NCBI GenBank assembly: GCA_963693315.1
Contig: OY856188.1
Coordinates: forward strand, 223,056,996-223,120,995
Length of the DNA: 64,000 nucleotides
Source of the DNA: Diogma glabrata
Taxonomy: Eukaryota; Arthropoda; Insecta; Diptera; Cylindrotomidae
Direction of reading: 5' to 3'
The notes beneath the pieces were generated by a model that saw nothing but the letters and a program-made list of their open reading frames with translations, ran no database searches and was not told the origin of the DNA. Below, in pieces: positions 53,683 to 64,000 of the stretch. The first letter of the stretch is position 1, and every line of letters starts with the position of its first letter. The translations under genes and the position numbers were made by a program.

Positions 53683-54995
53683 ATGGATAATTTTTTACAT
53701 ATAAAAAAAGACGAAAGCGATGTTTCTCCAAACGCATCACCTAAACCAATAAATCCAAACACGTGTTCGCCGAACTCGAAGATCGTAACTGATTTATCAG
53801 CACATCTTCATTCCGGCAACACAAACATAATTACTAAGGTCGACGATAGTAAACCTATCTCACCAAGCTCTAAGGTCATGTCCGAAATGGCATACCGTGA
53901 GCCAACCATAAAAGAGGGCTCTGGCACGTCTCACATGTCGGAAGAAGAAGACCATCAGTTCGTAAACGATTCTGATTCCACTCCGGAATCCGCAATCGAG
54001 ACTCCATGTGACTCAGAATCCGACAGTAACTCTGACATATCAGTAGTCACCATCACGTCGGATATACACCGAAAGGTAACTAATATCCACGTGTCCAACA
54101 CAATCGGATTAAGTGACCCGAAACCGGTTGTTTCTCAATCCGACAATCAGCCCAAATACATTCTTGCCACAAACAGAAAGCGCAAGAAAGCACTAATAAA
54201 GAAAGAGCTCTCTGAAGAAGAAGCCATACAAGTCTGTGCCCTTCCCAAATCATTTGACCCGGCTAGCCTGGTCAAAGGGGGCATACCTAAAGAGCTAGCT
54301 CTGAAAGTAATAGATAGAAGGAAGGACACAGGTACCAAGAGCAGCAAGAGGGTCCAATCCGTGACATCGCAAGACTCTCCACAGTCAGCTACCTCTGGTG
54401 TTAAACGGCACAAGTCATCTGCTAGCGACCGACCTAAGCATGAGCTAGGGGACACAGCAAGCAATGTTGCGAATACAATTGTACCTCCAACATTCAGCGA
54501 TGTCACCAAGCGCATCAAAGTCTATATCGCTGCTGAAGACTTTCCAACCACCCTCCTGAGTTCTGAGCAACTCAGCGAGCTAAAAATACAACTCATGGAT
54601 TTGGTAGTAAAGCAAGGATTCGGGGTTATTAAACCTCACTTCGAAGGCTGCGACCAGAAAAATGGGTGGCTACTTAACTGTACCGATAATACATCGGCGC
54701 AGTGGGTTGCAAAAGGACGAGTTACCTCGAGGACGAGTTACCTCGACCTCCTAGGCTCATAGCATGCCTTCCAGACTGTGCTAAAGAATCAACAGAGAAG
54801 ATTCTAAGGCGACTCGGTGCCCAAAATCCGGATATTAGGCTGTGATCATGGACCATCCTGAAACACACTGTTGAGAGGTATCTCGCGATGTTGGTGTTCA
54901 TTTCTGACCCAACATCCGAGAAACATCTTAAAAGTTGTAAATGCAGGTTAAACTGGATGTTCGGTGCGATTCATGCAAGAATCGCAAAGTTCTGA
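53683..54995 (+). pseudogene. ORF1 (DUF4780-like) of the LOA-like element, frameshifted
   Basis: Open from MDNFLHIKKDESDVSPNASP to 54762. An acidic, Ser-rich low-complexity N-terminus is followed by a basic patch (NRKRKKALIKKE). A folded domain then begins near residue 275 (KVYIAAEDFPTTLLSSEQLS) and has FGVIKPHFEGCDQKNGWLL, a DUF4780-like signature. A 16-bp tandem duplication at 54715-54746 throws the frame. The true C-terminus continues in another frame (LPDCAKESTEKILRRLGAQ, LVFISDPTSEKHLKS) with one TGA near 54843, ending at 54993-54995. ORF1 proteins of this kind are RNA-binding partners of the retrotransposition complex. Confidence 0.78.
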
Positions 54996-55095
54996 AAGTC
55001 AAACCAACCTAACACTGCGATACCGAAAGAAGTAAGAAACCATAGTCGTCTTGAGAAAGAAAGGAAAAAAAAAGAAGAGAGAAGAGGAAAAAATG

Positions 55096-55665
55096 CCTTA
55101 AGTAAGTTGCGTTCAAATTAACCTGCACTGATCAGCAATGGCCTCAGCTAATTTGAACCGCTTTATCCAACAGGATGCTCACGATATTGTGTTCATCCAG
55201 GAACCATGGGCAGACAGCAAAAAAATAAAAGGTCTGTCGACCAACAAAAACACACAATGCGTACTTTCCAGGAGATGAGGAGGTAATACCACCTGATAAG
55301 GTAAGCAAGCTAATCCGGCATTGCAAAGGCAAACACTACAACCTAATAATTGCGTACGATGCCAATTCTCATCACACCGTGTGGGGTATAGTAGTAACAT
55401 CAACACAAAAGGTGAGTCTCTGCTCCAATACCTATATACAAATAACATGTTTATAGCTAACAAAGGCAGCAAACCCACCTTTAGAAACGTAATCAGAAAA
55501 GAGGTCCTGGACCTAACTCTGACCAACAACATCACCGAGAATTTTATCAGTAACTGGCATGTCTCGGACGTAACTTCTATGTCGGACCACGCATACATAT
55601 GCTTCAACATAGAACACCAAATGGAGAGTACTCCCCATTTTAGGAACCCCAAGAAGATCGATTGA
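55096..55665 (+). pseudogene. Endonuclease domain of the LOA-like ORF2, broken
   Basis: Begins with the CVQINLH block (then TGA), MASANLNRFIQQDAHDIVFI and QEPWADSKK. Stops follow near 55275. It resumes at 55321 with CQFSSHRVG (the DxNAHH region, mutated), then SKPTFRNVIRKEVLDLTL and SMSDHAYICF (SDHxxI block). It ends at TGA after FRNPKKID (55663-55665). The metal-binding Glu of QEPW and the His of SDH are kept; the central Asp/Asn block is damaged. Confidence 0.75.
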
Positions 55666-57150
55666 GACCTTTTTAAAGTACATCTTCGGGATAATGTAGG
55701 TGATTGTGGCAGGATCAACTCCACAATGGAGCTCGAGTTTGCGTCAAACCACCTGCAGGATGTTATCACCGAAGCTTACCACCGCAATTCTCCAATTGCC
55801 AAGTATAAAAGGACCAGAGATGTGCCTTGGTGGAATGGCAACTTGGAGAGGATGAGGAATAAAGTTCGGAAGCTCTTCAACAAAGCAAAAAGAGCTAGCA
55901 CCTGGACGGAGTACCAATCGACTCATACCAACTACAACAAAGAACTCAGACGATCAAAAAGGGATAGTTGGAGAGTGCTTTGCGGAACGATTGACAGTCT
56001 ACCGGCTGCAGCTCGACTCCAAAAATTGCTTGCGTCTGATCACACAAATCCTCTGGGTTCAATCTGCAGGCTGGACGGTACCTACACTACCAGCTACAGT
56101 GAAAATCTAGAAATACTATTACAGACCCACTTCCCGGGTTCTACATGCGTGAGCTTGGAAGAGGGAAATATACCAAGCTATGGTTCGTTGGATCCTGAAA
56201 CTAGGAAGGTTTCAGACCAACTGGCAAAACAAATTTTTTCCCCCAACAGAACGATTGGGCAATCAAATCGTTCGGACCGTTCAAATCCCCAGGAGGCGAC
56301 GGAATATTCCCAATCTTCCTGCAAAAAGGTTTAGCTACCATTCTCCCATACCCCGAGCGTTTGTTTATAGCAAGTTTTAGTCTTGCGTACATTCCTCAGA
56401 TATGGAGAGAAGCTAGAGAGAAGCTATTCATACCCAAGCCAGGAAAGAAATCAAATGAAGCCAAATCATACAGGCCAATAAGTCTTACACCTTTTCTTCT
56501 GAAAACGGTGGAAAAAACGATGGACTACTACATTCGGCATGTATGTCATAAGCAAAACCCTCTCAACTCTTGCCAACATGCATACCAAACTGGGAAATCT
56601 ACGGAAACGGCATTGCATAAAGTCACTTGCATGTACATTTATGGAAATTGCTATTACTGAAATGGCCACAAAGAAAAATCGAAACACGCCCATTTTGACG
56701 TGGATCATTAACATGCTACAGAGTCGGAAAATTACAACTACACTAGGAAATACTTCGGTAACTGTCAGGGCCTCTAGAGGATGTCCCCTGGGAGGGGTAC
56801 TCTTTCCGTTGCTCTGACTGATAGTCGCTGATGGTCTCCTAAATAGGTTGAAAAGTTCTGGCCTTAACACTGTAGGCTACGCCGACGATATAGCAGTCAT
56901 GGTGAGAGGGAAATATGACTCTACAGTCAGTGAACGAACCCAGGCAGCCCTCGACCTCGTAATGAATTGGTGCAACGGAGTTGGGCTGTCTGTAAATACA
57001 CAAAAAACTAGTACCGTTTAATTTCAATCCTCCTGAGTTTAACGGCGAACGGATACAAGTAGTCAAAGAGATTAAGTATTTAGGGGTGATCCTCGATAGC
57101 AAGCTCACCTGAAACTCACACCTAAAACATATTTCGGACAAAGCAAATAA
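55666..57150 (+). pseudogene. Reverse transcriptase of the LOA-like ORF2, broken
   Basis: The N-terminal linker (SPIAKYKRTRDVPWWNGNLE, LRRSKRDSWRVLC) is open to 56334. A frame change follows. The fingers read FKSPGGDGIFPIFLQ and FIPKPGKKSNEAKSYRPISL, then CQHAYQTGKSTETAL. Another shift precedes ITTTLGNTSVTVRASRGCPL. The active site VGYADDIAVM (56872 onward) is intact. The thumb starts with EIKYLGVILDSKLT. At least four frame changes or stops are present. Confidence 0.8.
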
Positions 57151-57205
57151 GGCTTTCTTCGCGTGCAGAAACTTATTTGGAAAAACCTGGGGATTAAGCC
57201 CCAAA

Positions 57206-58499
57206 ATGATACTTTGGTTACATCAAAGTATAATAAAACCCATACTGTCTTACGCAGCTTTGGTCTGGTGGCCAAAACTAAACCAAATATCTGCTCAGAC
57301 AGTGCTCACAAAAATACAGAGACTTGTGTGCCTTTGTGCCACAGGTGCTTTTAGAACCACACCAACATCTGCAATGGAGGTACTTCTCCTACTTCCTCCA
57401 TTGCACCTATACATCAAATCTGCAGCAGCATCTAGTGCTCACAGACTACAGCTAGTCGAAACACTCAAACCTGGTAACCTAACCGGTCATCTAGCGATCC
57501 TTGTGGAACTGCAGAACGAAGTGGAGACCTACTACAATTCGGACTATATGCCTAATATCACTGATCTAGATAGACTGTTTATTGTCAAAATAGTTTCCAG
57601 TGAAGGAATCGAGAGCTACTTACAAACACTACCACCTAATGCCAGCATCTGGTATACGGATGGATCCCAAACTAATGAAGGTACTGGTGCAGGGGCATTT
57701 GATCCCAGGGCCAAACGGGCGTTAGCACTGGGTGTCTCTGCAACAGTACTTCAAGCTAAAATCTTTGCAGTTAACTACTGTGCAATGCTGTGTGCCGAAA
57801 GAGGATACAGCAACACAGTTATATACATTGTTTCTGATAGTCATGTGACGCTATTGGCGCTGAACTCGACGCTCTTCAACTCAAAGCTAGTATGGGAATG
57901 CTACCAGAATATACAAAAAATTGCAGAAAACAACCGCGTTACACTTGTGTGGGCACCTGGTCACACAGGAGTATACGGCAATGAAGTAGCAGACTCGCTA
58001 GCTAAGAAGGGCGCCACTACAAAGTTCATTGGTCCAGAACCGTGCTTTGGATTAACCAAGAGCTCGCTCAAACGTGTTATCCAAAGCTGGGAACAGGAAC
58101 AAAATAAACAACTATGGTGTATGCGGGAAAATCTGCTGCACTCAAAAAAGTTTTTAGGCAACCTCCCCGTCTCCCCTCTTAAAACAATCGATCTTGAGAG
58201 AGAGTCTCTAAAGATATTAACATGGTGCGTGACGGGACACGGTTCGATAAATCACCACCTTAACAAAATAGGCCTCCGACAGATTCAGATTCTGCAACTT
58301 GGAGGCAGAGACCATGGAGCACATTATCTTTATCTTCTCTGAACTCGCATGGCGCAGATACATTAAACTCGGTCAAGGGAGACTAGCACTTCCTCTACCA
58401 AAAAGTATCAGTCCAATCCAGCTAAGTAAATATGTTAAGCAGCTCGGATTCGACCACATTGTACATTCTGCGGTCACATCATCGTCATCTGCACTATAA
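57206..58499 (+). pseudogene. RT thumb, RNase H and C-terminus of the LOA-like ORF2
   Basis: Open from 57206 to 58342. The RT thumb (LSYAALVWWPKL, LQRLVCLCATGAFR-like) leads into RNase H with IWYTDGSQTNEGTG, IVSDSHVTLLAL and WAPGHTGVYGNEVADSLAKK. The second acidic residue of the catalytic set is changed: QAKIFAV where QAEI is usual. RNase H in such elements removes the RNA template. A frameshift near 58300 moves the C-terminal Cys/His motif (MEHIIFIFSELAWRRY) into another frame, which ends at 58497-58499. Confidence 0.82.
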
Positions 58500-58608
58500 C
58501 AACATCAGGGTTAAGCACAATAGATCTCAAGGTCGCAGTGCTCCTCGAACTAACTAACGAATTAGTTCAGCCTCGAGACCCACCAATAAAAAAAAATATG
58601 TATTTCTT

Positions 58609-59772
58609 ACCTAATTAAGTAAATTTTTTTAGAGAGCCCAAATAATTAAATTTTTCAATTTTTATTATGACATTTTTGTCTTGTCACACTATTTTTGATA
58701 ATAGAAAATCCTAACAGTTTAGCGTAATTAAAAAATAAGTAAAGCTACTATATTAAACGTGAACGAAATATTCTCTTCTAACAACAACATTTTTCTAGTT
58801 TTCATTCCAATTTATTAACCAATAGAAGAGGGTATACAAGATGACAAAATATCGAAACAAATAATCCTCTACATTGTCCTCTACAATAAGAATGGTCTTC
58901 ATCAAGCAAACTCAGTGAGTTTGGAGTTCCAGTGTACATCGGTCAGTACCACACAACCCGGTTGAAATAAAAAACAAATCCATAAACTATAGTAAACAAC
59001 CATTTAATTTTCTATAAATTTCACTTGTGGTCTCTCTATAAAATGTTTGTTTGTTACTAAATCATTGAAAATATCCCACAAAACAAATTTCAAACCCCAA
59101 TCAATATTATCTTAACATGAAACCATTAAATCATGAAAGATTATATAGTTGACGATAAATACAACATTTTCATATACAATTAACTATTTATAATATTTAT
59201 TCAATTTATTATTTTTATTTAGGGGAAGATTTTAAACTGTGAAGAGGTTGTTTTTTTAATCAAGTGTTAATGTTCTAAAAATGGTACATATAATAAGAAT
59301 GTCATATTTCTGGCTCTCTCTGACTAAAACCTTGTCTCATCCTAATCCATGATTTGAAAATATTATTTATTTAAACCAGATTTTAATTTTCCTTTCTCTC
59401 TCTCTCATAACATTAACATAAAACATTCTATAAACAAAAAGTAACGGAATAGACAAAAATTTTTTTGGGCAAACGGGTGTAAAATTTAACTTTACTGTCG
59501 CTAGATAGAAGGTTTAAGTCTTAATTTTTTAACGTATAATCAAAGCGGCTAAAGTAACGCTATTTTTATTTTATTTTTACGGCGGCAGAAGAAGGAAAGC
59601 AATGGTTCCATATTTTTACGATATTCGTTATTTTTTTCAAACAAATTGTGAAACTATGACAACAAAAACTAACAAATATGTAGTTTGATTGGATTATTAA
59701 ATTTTGAATTATTGTATAACTATGACAACAAAAATAACAACTTTTTTGATTAAATTATGAAATTTAGAATTG
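58609..59772. other. No recognised feature
   Basis: AT-rich. The phrase actatgacaacaaaaa occurs at about 59653 and 59716 and a variant at 59838, a weak local repetition. No ORF of note. Confidence 0.45.
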
Positions 59773-61047
59773 AAAGGCTGCTTTGATGAAAACATTTATT
59801 TACTCAAATTTAAATGTTTTTTTTCTTTTTTAGAAGTAACTATGACGATAAAAACCATACTTATAGAAATTGTGATGTATTAATTTCATATTTATAAAAA
59901 ATTTAAACGTTTGCCGAAAAAAAGTGCATTTAATTCGTAGCTAAAGTTACTTTTTGTGTTTCGTCTATAATTGTCTATAGACTATACAGTATAAACTATA
60001 GACTCAACACAAAAAGTGGCGCTAGAGTTCTTAATTAAATAATATACTATTATTTGATTTTAAACAATCAAAAAAAATTAAATGAAAAAATATTACATTT
60101 AATTTAATGTTTTTCTTTTTGTTTAATTTATTTAATTTATATCAGGCCCGAACCGAAATAAATTATTAAACTATAAATTTCTTTAAATATGAGTATTCTT
60201 GTTTTAGGGTAAAATTCGAACTAGGCCGTCGTTACAGTAAGTGAAATGGTTTATTATATTTCCACTCCATTCTACATTTTCCAATAAATTTGCACTACAC
60301 TACATTGGTTGACTCAGTGGTAATATGTGGGTCGTAAACGTTTTAAAATATTTTCATACGCCATCTGTAGTATGCTAAAAACTGTTGCAGTGATTTGGGC
60401 CCGCTATACACTTCAGCTAAGCTATGCGAACTATGTTTTTTGTATATAACGTAATCAAATGGATGACTATACACTTGAGCTAAGCTATAAGTGTATAGCG
60501 GGCCTTAGGATTGTATCAGTGATAATGTATGGATGTTTGTGCATTTTAGTTTTGAAATCGTTAAATGTGAGAATTGTTATTTGTGTTAAATCTTATGGTT
60601 AAGGTTCATACTATTAACTCCAACTATGTACAGTATAAAATAGGTTCCCCAGTTAGCTTAGATATTTAGAGAAAAATAGCCAAAATTTCACCTCAACAGT
60701 GACTTCCGGTTTTCAGTCAGATAACAAGATTGTATTATTTTTAGAATATTAAGTACTATATGTAATTAGTTTGATTTGCTATGTTATATTATAATATGAT
60801 AATATTATATATGATATTAGTATAGATCTCCTATCAAAAATAAAAACACTTGGAGGTCTTGAGAGTCCGCCAACAACCCATCTTCTTTACTACTATCCCA
60901 AAGACCGTAGAATAAATTGGCGCTACGAGGTGTTCAATTATTTATTTTTTCGTTAATCTACTCACTCTTATTCTATTTTGTTCCTATCATCCCATTCTGT
61001 TCCTATCAAACTATTTTTTTATTCTAAAATTAATTTAAATTTAAGTT
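59773..61047 (+). repeat. Direct duplication, copy 1
   Basis: From gaaaggctgctttgatgaaa to aatttaaatttaagtt. It reappears at 61617-64000 with a 1.1-kb insertion in the second copy and single-base differences (for example tataaaataggtt against tataaaagaggtt). It contains an imperfect hairpin at about 59948-60018 and a small inverted-repeat element at 60397-60504. A TATA-like gtataaaatagg lies at about 60631. The duplication may extend further right than the window shows. Confidence 0.88.
60397..60504. mobile_element. Small inverted-repeat element (about 108 bp), copy 1
   Basis: Starts gggcccgctatacacttcag and ends aagtgtatagcgggcc. Besides the inverted ends it holds the direct repeat ctatacactt(c/g)agctaag. 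Present again at 63350-63457 within the larger duplication. Confidence 0.65.
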
Positions 61048-61235
61048 TAACCTTCCGTATTTAAAGAACTGATCTGTGACCAAATTGTATCACCTCTCCC
61101 CTCAGGGATCCTGTCCAATTGACAATTTAACTTCTCGCCCATTATTGGATGATTGCATATTAAATTAAGTTATCATTTTAAAATTGATATGTTTTGCCAG
61201 TTTTTGTAAATAATCTTAAATAAGATAAATGGAAT
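61048..61235. other. Possible continuation of the duplicated segment
   Basis: No gene seen. Whether this belongs to the duplicated unit cannot be judged because copy 2 reaches the window end. Confidence 0.3.
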
Positions 61236-61616
61236 CAGTGGCGTAGCTAGCATGGGTGGCACCCGGGGCGGATATTGTGGTGTCACCCCAAAAATAAAAA
61301 CTCAATAATAATAAAAAGCCGATAAATGTAATTTATAATTTTTTTTAATTAATACAAATGAGCATTATTATTATAAGCCCGCAAGTAATTTTTAACTAAT
61401 TTTAATTTGCTGAAACTCCTCTCACACGAAGCCACTAATACGCAAATAGTCATGAATAACTTTAGTGCGACCAGATTCGGAATAAATTCTAAAAAATCCC
61501 ATTCTACGATGAATTTCAAAAAGTCTAGGTACACCCAGTTAGAAACTGTAACATTGGCCGCTTTTAAATGCCTCCTCACCCTTTGTATCTCTATGAGGAG
61601 TTCTGTTGCCAATACC
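61236..61616 (-). mobile_element. hAT transposon 3' fragment with transposase dimerisation domain
   Basis: The end cagtggcgtagctagcatgg with ggtggcacccggggcgg is a terminal repeat type often seen in insect hAT elements. On the minus strand, 61612-61349 encodes the C-terminal hAT dimerisation region: IPNLVALKLFMTICVLVASC then ERSFSKLKLVKNYLR. This region mediates oligomerisation of the transposase. The rest of the transposase is missing; at 61617 the sequence switches to copy 2 of the duplication. Confidence 0.75.
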
Positions 61617-61923
61617 GAAAGGCTGCTTTGATGAAAACATTTATTTACTCAAATTTAAATGTTTTTTTTCTTTTTTAGAAGTAACTATGACGATAAAAAC
61701 CATACTTATAGAAATTGTGATGTATTAATTTCATATTTATAAAAAATTTAAACGTTTGCCGAAAAAAAGTGCATTTAATTCGTAGCTAAAGTTACTTTTT
61801 GTGTTTCGTCTATAATTGTCTATAGACTATACAGTATAAACTATAGACTCAACACAAAAAGTGGCGCTAGAGTTCTTAATTAAATAATATACTATTATTT
61901 GATTTTAAACAATCAAAAAAAAT

Positions 61924-63023
61924 CAGTGTTGCAAAGCGAAAAAAAAATTCGTAACGTTATGCGTTTCGTTTTTATAACAGTATATTTATTTTTTCGGTAC
62001 GTTATTTCGTTTTGAAACCGAAAAATATTATATTTTATTATGTTATAACGTTATAATTACGTTATTTAAAAATTAAATGTTATGTTTAAAAGATTAGTTT
62101 TAAACATTACATTTAATTTTAAAATAACGTAACTATAACATTATACTTAAATGTACAAAAATCGAAAATCTCTAATGAACAATTATAAAATTATTAATTT
62201 TAAAAAATCATAGTAAAATAAAACTAAATAATTAAATACATTAAAACAATTTGACTCATTTCAAATTCTTTAATTTTAATTATGACACCTTTTTATTATT
62301 CACTATTGTTGTATATAAAAACCAATTAAAAACAATAATTTAAAAGTTTTAAGTTATATATTTTTTATAATTCACACTACTATAGTTTCGATCTCGTGGA
62401 GATCATCAACATGCGTATATGCGTACATATATGTAACTGACATAATTAAAATTAAAGAATTATACAATGGATTATTCACGTCACTCCGACGAATATTTTG
62501 AAATCATTTCAAATTAAAAATAATTAATTTTTACCAAAACTAAGAAATCTTATCAGGAGTTTTCACAAATCTGATAGTTTGTTTATAACTATTAGAGTTG
62601 CTTTTAATAGATCTTCAGATTGATTTCTCGGCCAGCATAAAAATATTCTTTCTTAAAATTATTCAAAACACTTGTGATGCAGAAACGGCTACTACAGACT
62701 TGAAATTATTTAAAATAAACTTAAAATTGTACAAAATTTTAGAACTACCAAAATCTGTAGTTTAAGCGTCCGCAAAAAAATTGATAAAGAACAGATAAGT
62801 TCGATTTTATTCAACCGGTTTTTGCGTTTTGATTTTCATATACATAATTATAAAAAAAGTCACCCGAAAAACGAAATAAAATATTGACGTTATCGTTACG
62901 TTTTACGTTATTGTAACGTAGTTTAATTTTTAAAACGTTATGAACGTAATTATTACTAATAACGCTATTTCATTTCGTTATTTCGTTTTTGCGTTACGTT
63001 ACGAGTAACGTTTTGCAACACTG
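61924..63023. mobile_element. hAT-type MITE
   Basis: 1100 bp, ends CAGTGTTGCAAA and TTTTGCAACACTG. The 8-bp target duplication aaaaaaat (61916-61923 and 63024-63031) is confirmed by the empty site in copy 1 at about 60071. Both ends are rich in taacgtta-like words. No ORF. The 8-bp duplication and CAG-type ends indicate hAT mobilisation. Confidence 0.88.
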
Positions 63024-63349
63024 AAAAAAATTAAATGAAAAAATATTACATTTAATTTAATGTTTTTCTTTTTGTTTAATTTATTTAATTTATATCAGGC
63101 CCGAACCGAAATAAATTATTAAACTATAAATTTCTTTAAATATGAGTATTCTTGTTTTAGGGTAAAATTCGAACTAGGCCGTCGTTACAGTAAGTGAAAT
63201 GGTTTATTATATTTCCACTCCATTCTACATTTTCCAATAAATTTGCACTACACTACATTGGTTGACTCAGTGGTAATATGTGGGTCGTAAACGTTTTAAA
63301 ATATTTTCATACGCCATCTGTAGTATGCTAAAAACTGTTGCAGTGATTT

Positions 63350-63457
63350 GGGCCCGCTATACACTTCAGCTAAGCTATGCGAACTATGTTTTTTGTATAT
63401 AACGTAATCAAATGGATGACTATACACTTGAGCTAAGCTATAAGTGTATAGCGGGCC
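63350..63457. mobile_element. Small inverted-repeat element (about 108 bp), copy 2
   Basis: Same as 60397-60504, carried along by the duplication, not an independent insertion. Confidence 0.65.
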
Positions 63458-64000
63458 TTAGGATTGTATCAGTGATAATGTATGGATGTTTGTGCATTTT
63501 AGTTTTGAAATCGTTAAATGTGAGAATTGTTATTTGTGTTAAATCTTATGGTTAAGGTTCATACTATTAACTCCAACTATGTACAGTATAAAAGAGGTTC
63601 CCCAGTTAGCTTAGATATTTAGAGAAAAATAGCCAAAATTTCACCTCAACAGTGACTTCCGGTTTTCAGTCAGATAACAAGATTGTATTATTTTTAGAAT
63701 ATTAAGTACTATATGTAATTAGTTTGATTTGCTATGTTATATTATAATATGATAATATTATATATGATATTAGTATAGATCTCCTATCAAAAATAAAAAC
63801 ACTTGGAGGTCTTGAGAGTCCGCCAACAACCCATCTTCTTTACTACTATCCCAAAGACCGTAGAATAAATTGGCGCTACGAGGTGTTCAATTATTTATTT
63901 TTTCGTTAATCTACTCACTCTTATTCTATTTTGTTCCTATCATCCCATTCTGTTCCTATCAAACTATTTTTTTATTCTAAAATTAATTTAAATTTAAGTT

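Larger units (their letters stand above)
53375..58595 (+). mobile_element. LOA-like non-LTR retrotransposon, near full length, inactive
   Basis: About 5.2 kb, flanked by atatgtatttctt at 53362-53374 and 58596-58608, with a short A tail. The 5' UTR runs 53375-53682. ORF1 carries a DUF4780-like domain. ORF2 contains AP endonuclease, RT and RNase H, in that order. This layout fits LOA/R1-group elements with RNase H. It is more GC-rich than its surroundings. Several frameshifts and stops disable it. Confidence 0.85.
61617..64000 (+). repeat. Direct duplication, copy 2 (with MITE insertion, runs off window)
   Basis: Matches 59773-61047 apart from the insertion at 61924-63023. The match still holds at the last base of the window, so its end is unseen. 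Confidence 0.88.

Noticed and set aside
54147..54518. Minus-strand ORF of 123 codons
   Set aside because: Antisense of the DUF4780-type ORF1 coding region.
55179..55769. Minus-strand ORF of 196 codons
   Set aside because: Long, but entirely antisense to the endonuclease region of the LOA-like element, with no recognisable domain.

Overview
The window looks like AT-rich arthropod, most likely insect, euchromatin that has been heavily colonised by transposable elements. Three observations point there. Two exons of a rough-type (ro) homeobox gene lie at 48.46-48.99 kb. A copia element carries the primer site complementary to an internal part of initiator tRNA-Met. The non-LTR repertoire includes an element with a DUF4780-type ORF1 and an RNase H domain (LOA-like). 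I cannot fix the order; Diptera is a guess. No rRNA, tRNA, CRISPR or bacterial-style operon was seen.

Layout. 1-8.3 kb: fragments of an APE-type non-LTR family that carries a 2A-like peptide, a Nup50-like pseudogene, a C2H2 zinc-finger relic and an unrecognised decayed coding stretch. 8.35-27.18 kb: one Ty3/gypsy Mdg3/blastopia-like element with 1.4-kb LTRs, split by two related gypsy (Mag-like) elements. One lies on the plus strand at 11.38-16.45 kb with a 5-bp target duplication TTACT. The other lies on the minus strand at 18.44-23.30 kb with target duplication CCCAT, identical LTRs and an intact 1364-residue Gag-Pol. 29.57-38.63 kb: a 4527-bp near-perfect tandem duplication made of upstream flank plus the 5' two thirds of a copia-type element. 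The second unit continues to the 3' LTR at 39.97 kb.

40.6-42.2 kb (minus): a DNAJC2/zuotin-like pseudogene that keeps introns but has lost its middle. 42.27-45.60 kb: a single-ORF EN-RT non-LTR element with a 12-bp target duplication. 46.17-47.28 kb: a terminal-inverted-repeat element carrying a solo LTR; a clean copy lies at 27.69-28.15 kb. 48.46-48.99 kb (minus): the rough-like homeodomain exon and the last exon, the only apparently functional host gene. 49.8-53.0 kb: RT relics and nested inverted-repeat elements. 53.38-58.60 kb: an almost full-length LOA-like element with a 13-bp target duplication, disabled by frameshifts. 59.77-64.0 kb: a direct duplication whose second copy carries a 1.1-kb hAT-type MITE. 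A hAT transposase tail sits between the copies.

Almost all coding capacity here is for copy-and-paste mobility: gag, protease, RT, RNase H, integrase or endonuclease. The insertion order can be read from nesting and target duplications. The freshest element is the minus-strand gypsy at 18.4-23.3 kb. I found no cluster that needs a new system to explain it. The most unusual items are the 2A-like peptide, the triple-nested fold-back locus, the tandem copia duplication (biology or assembly) and an exon-like capsule inside the Mdg3-like LTR.
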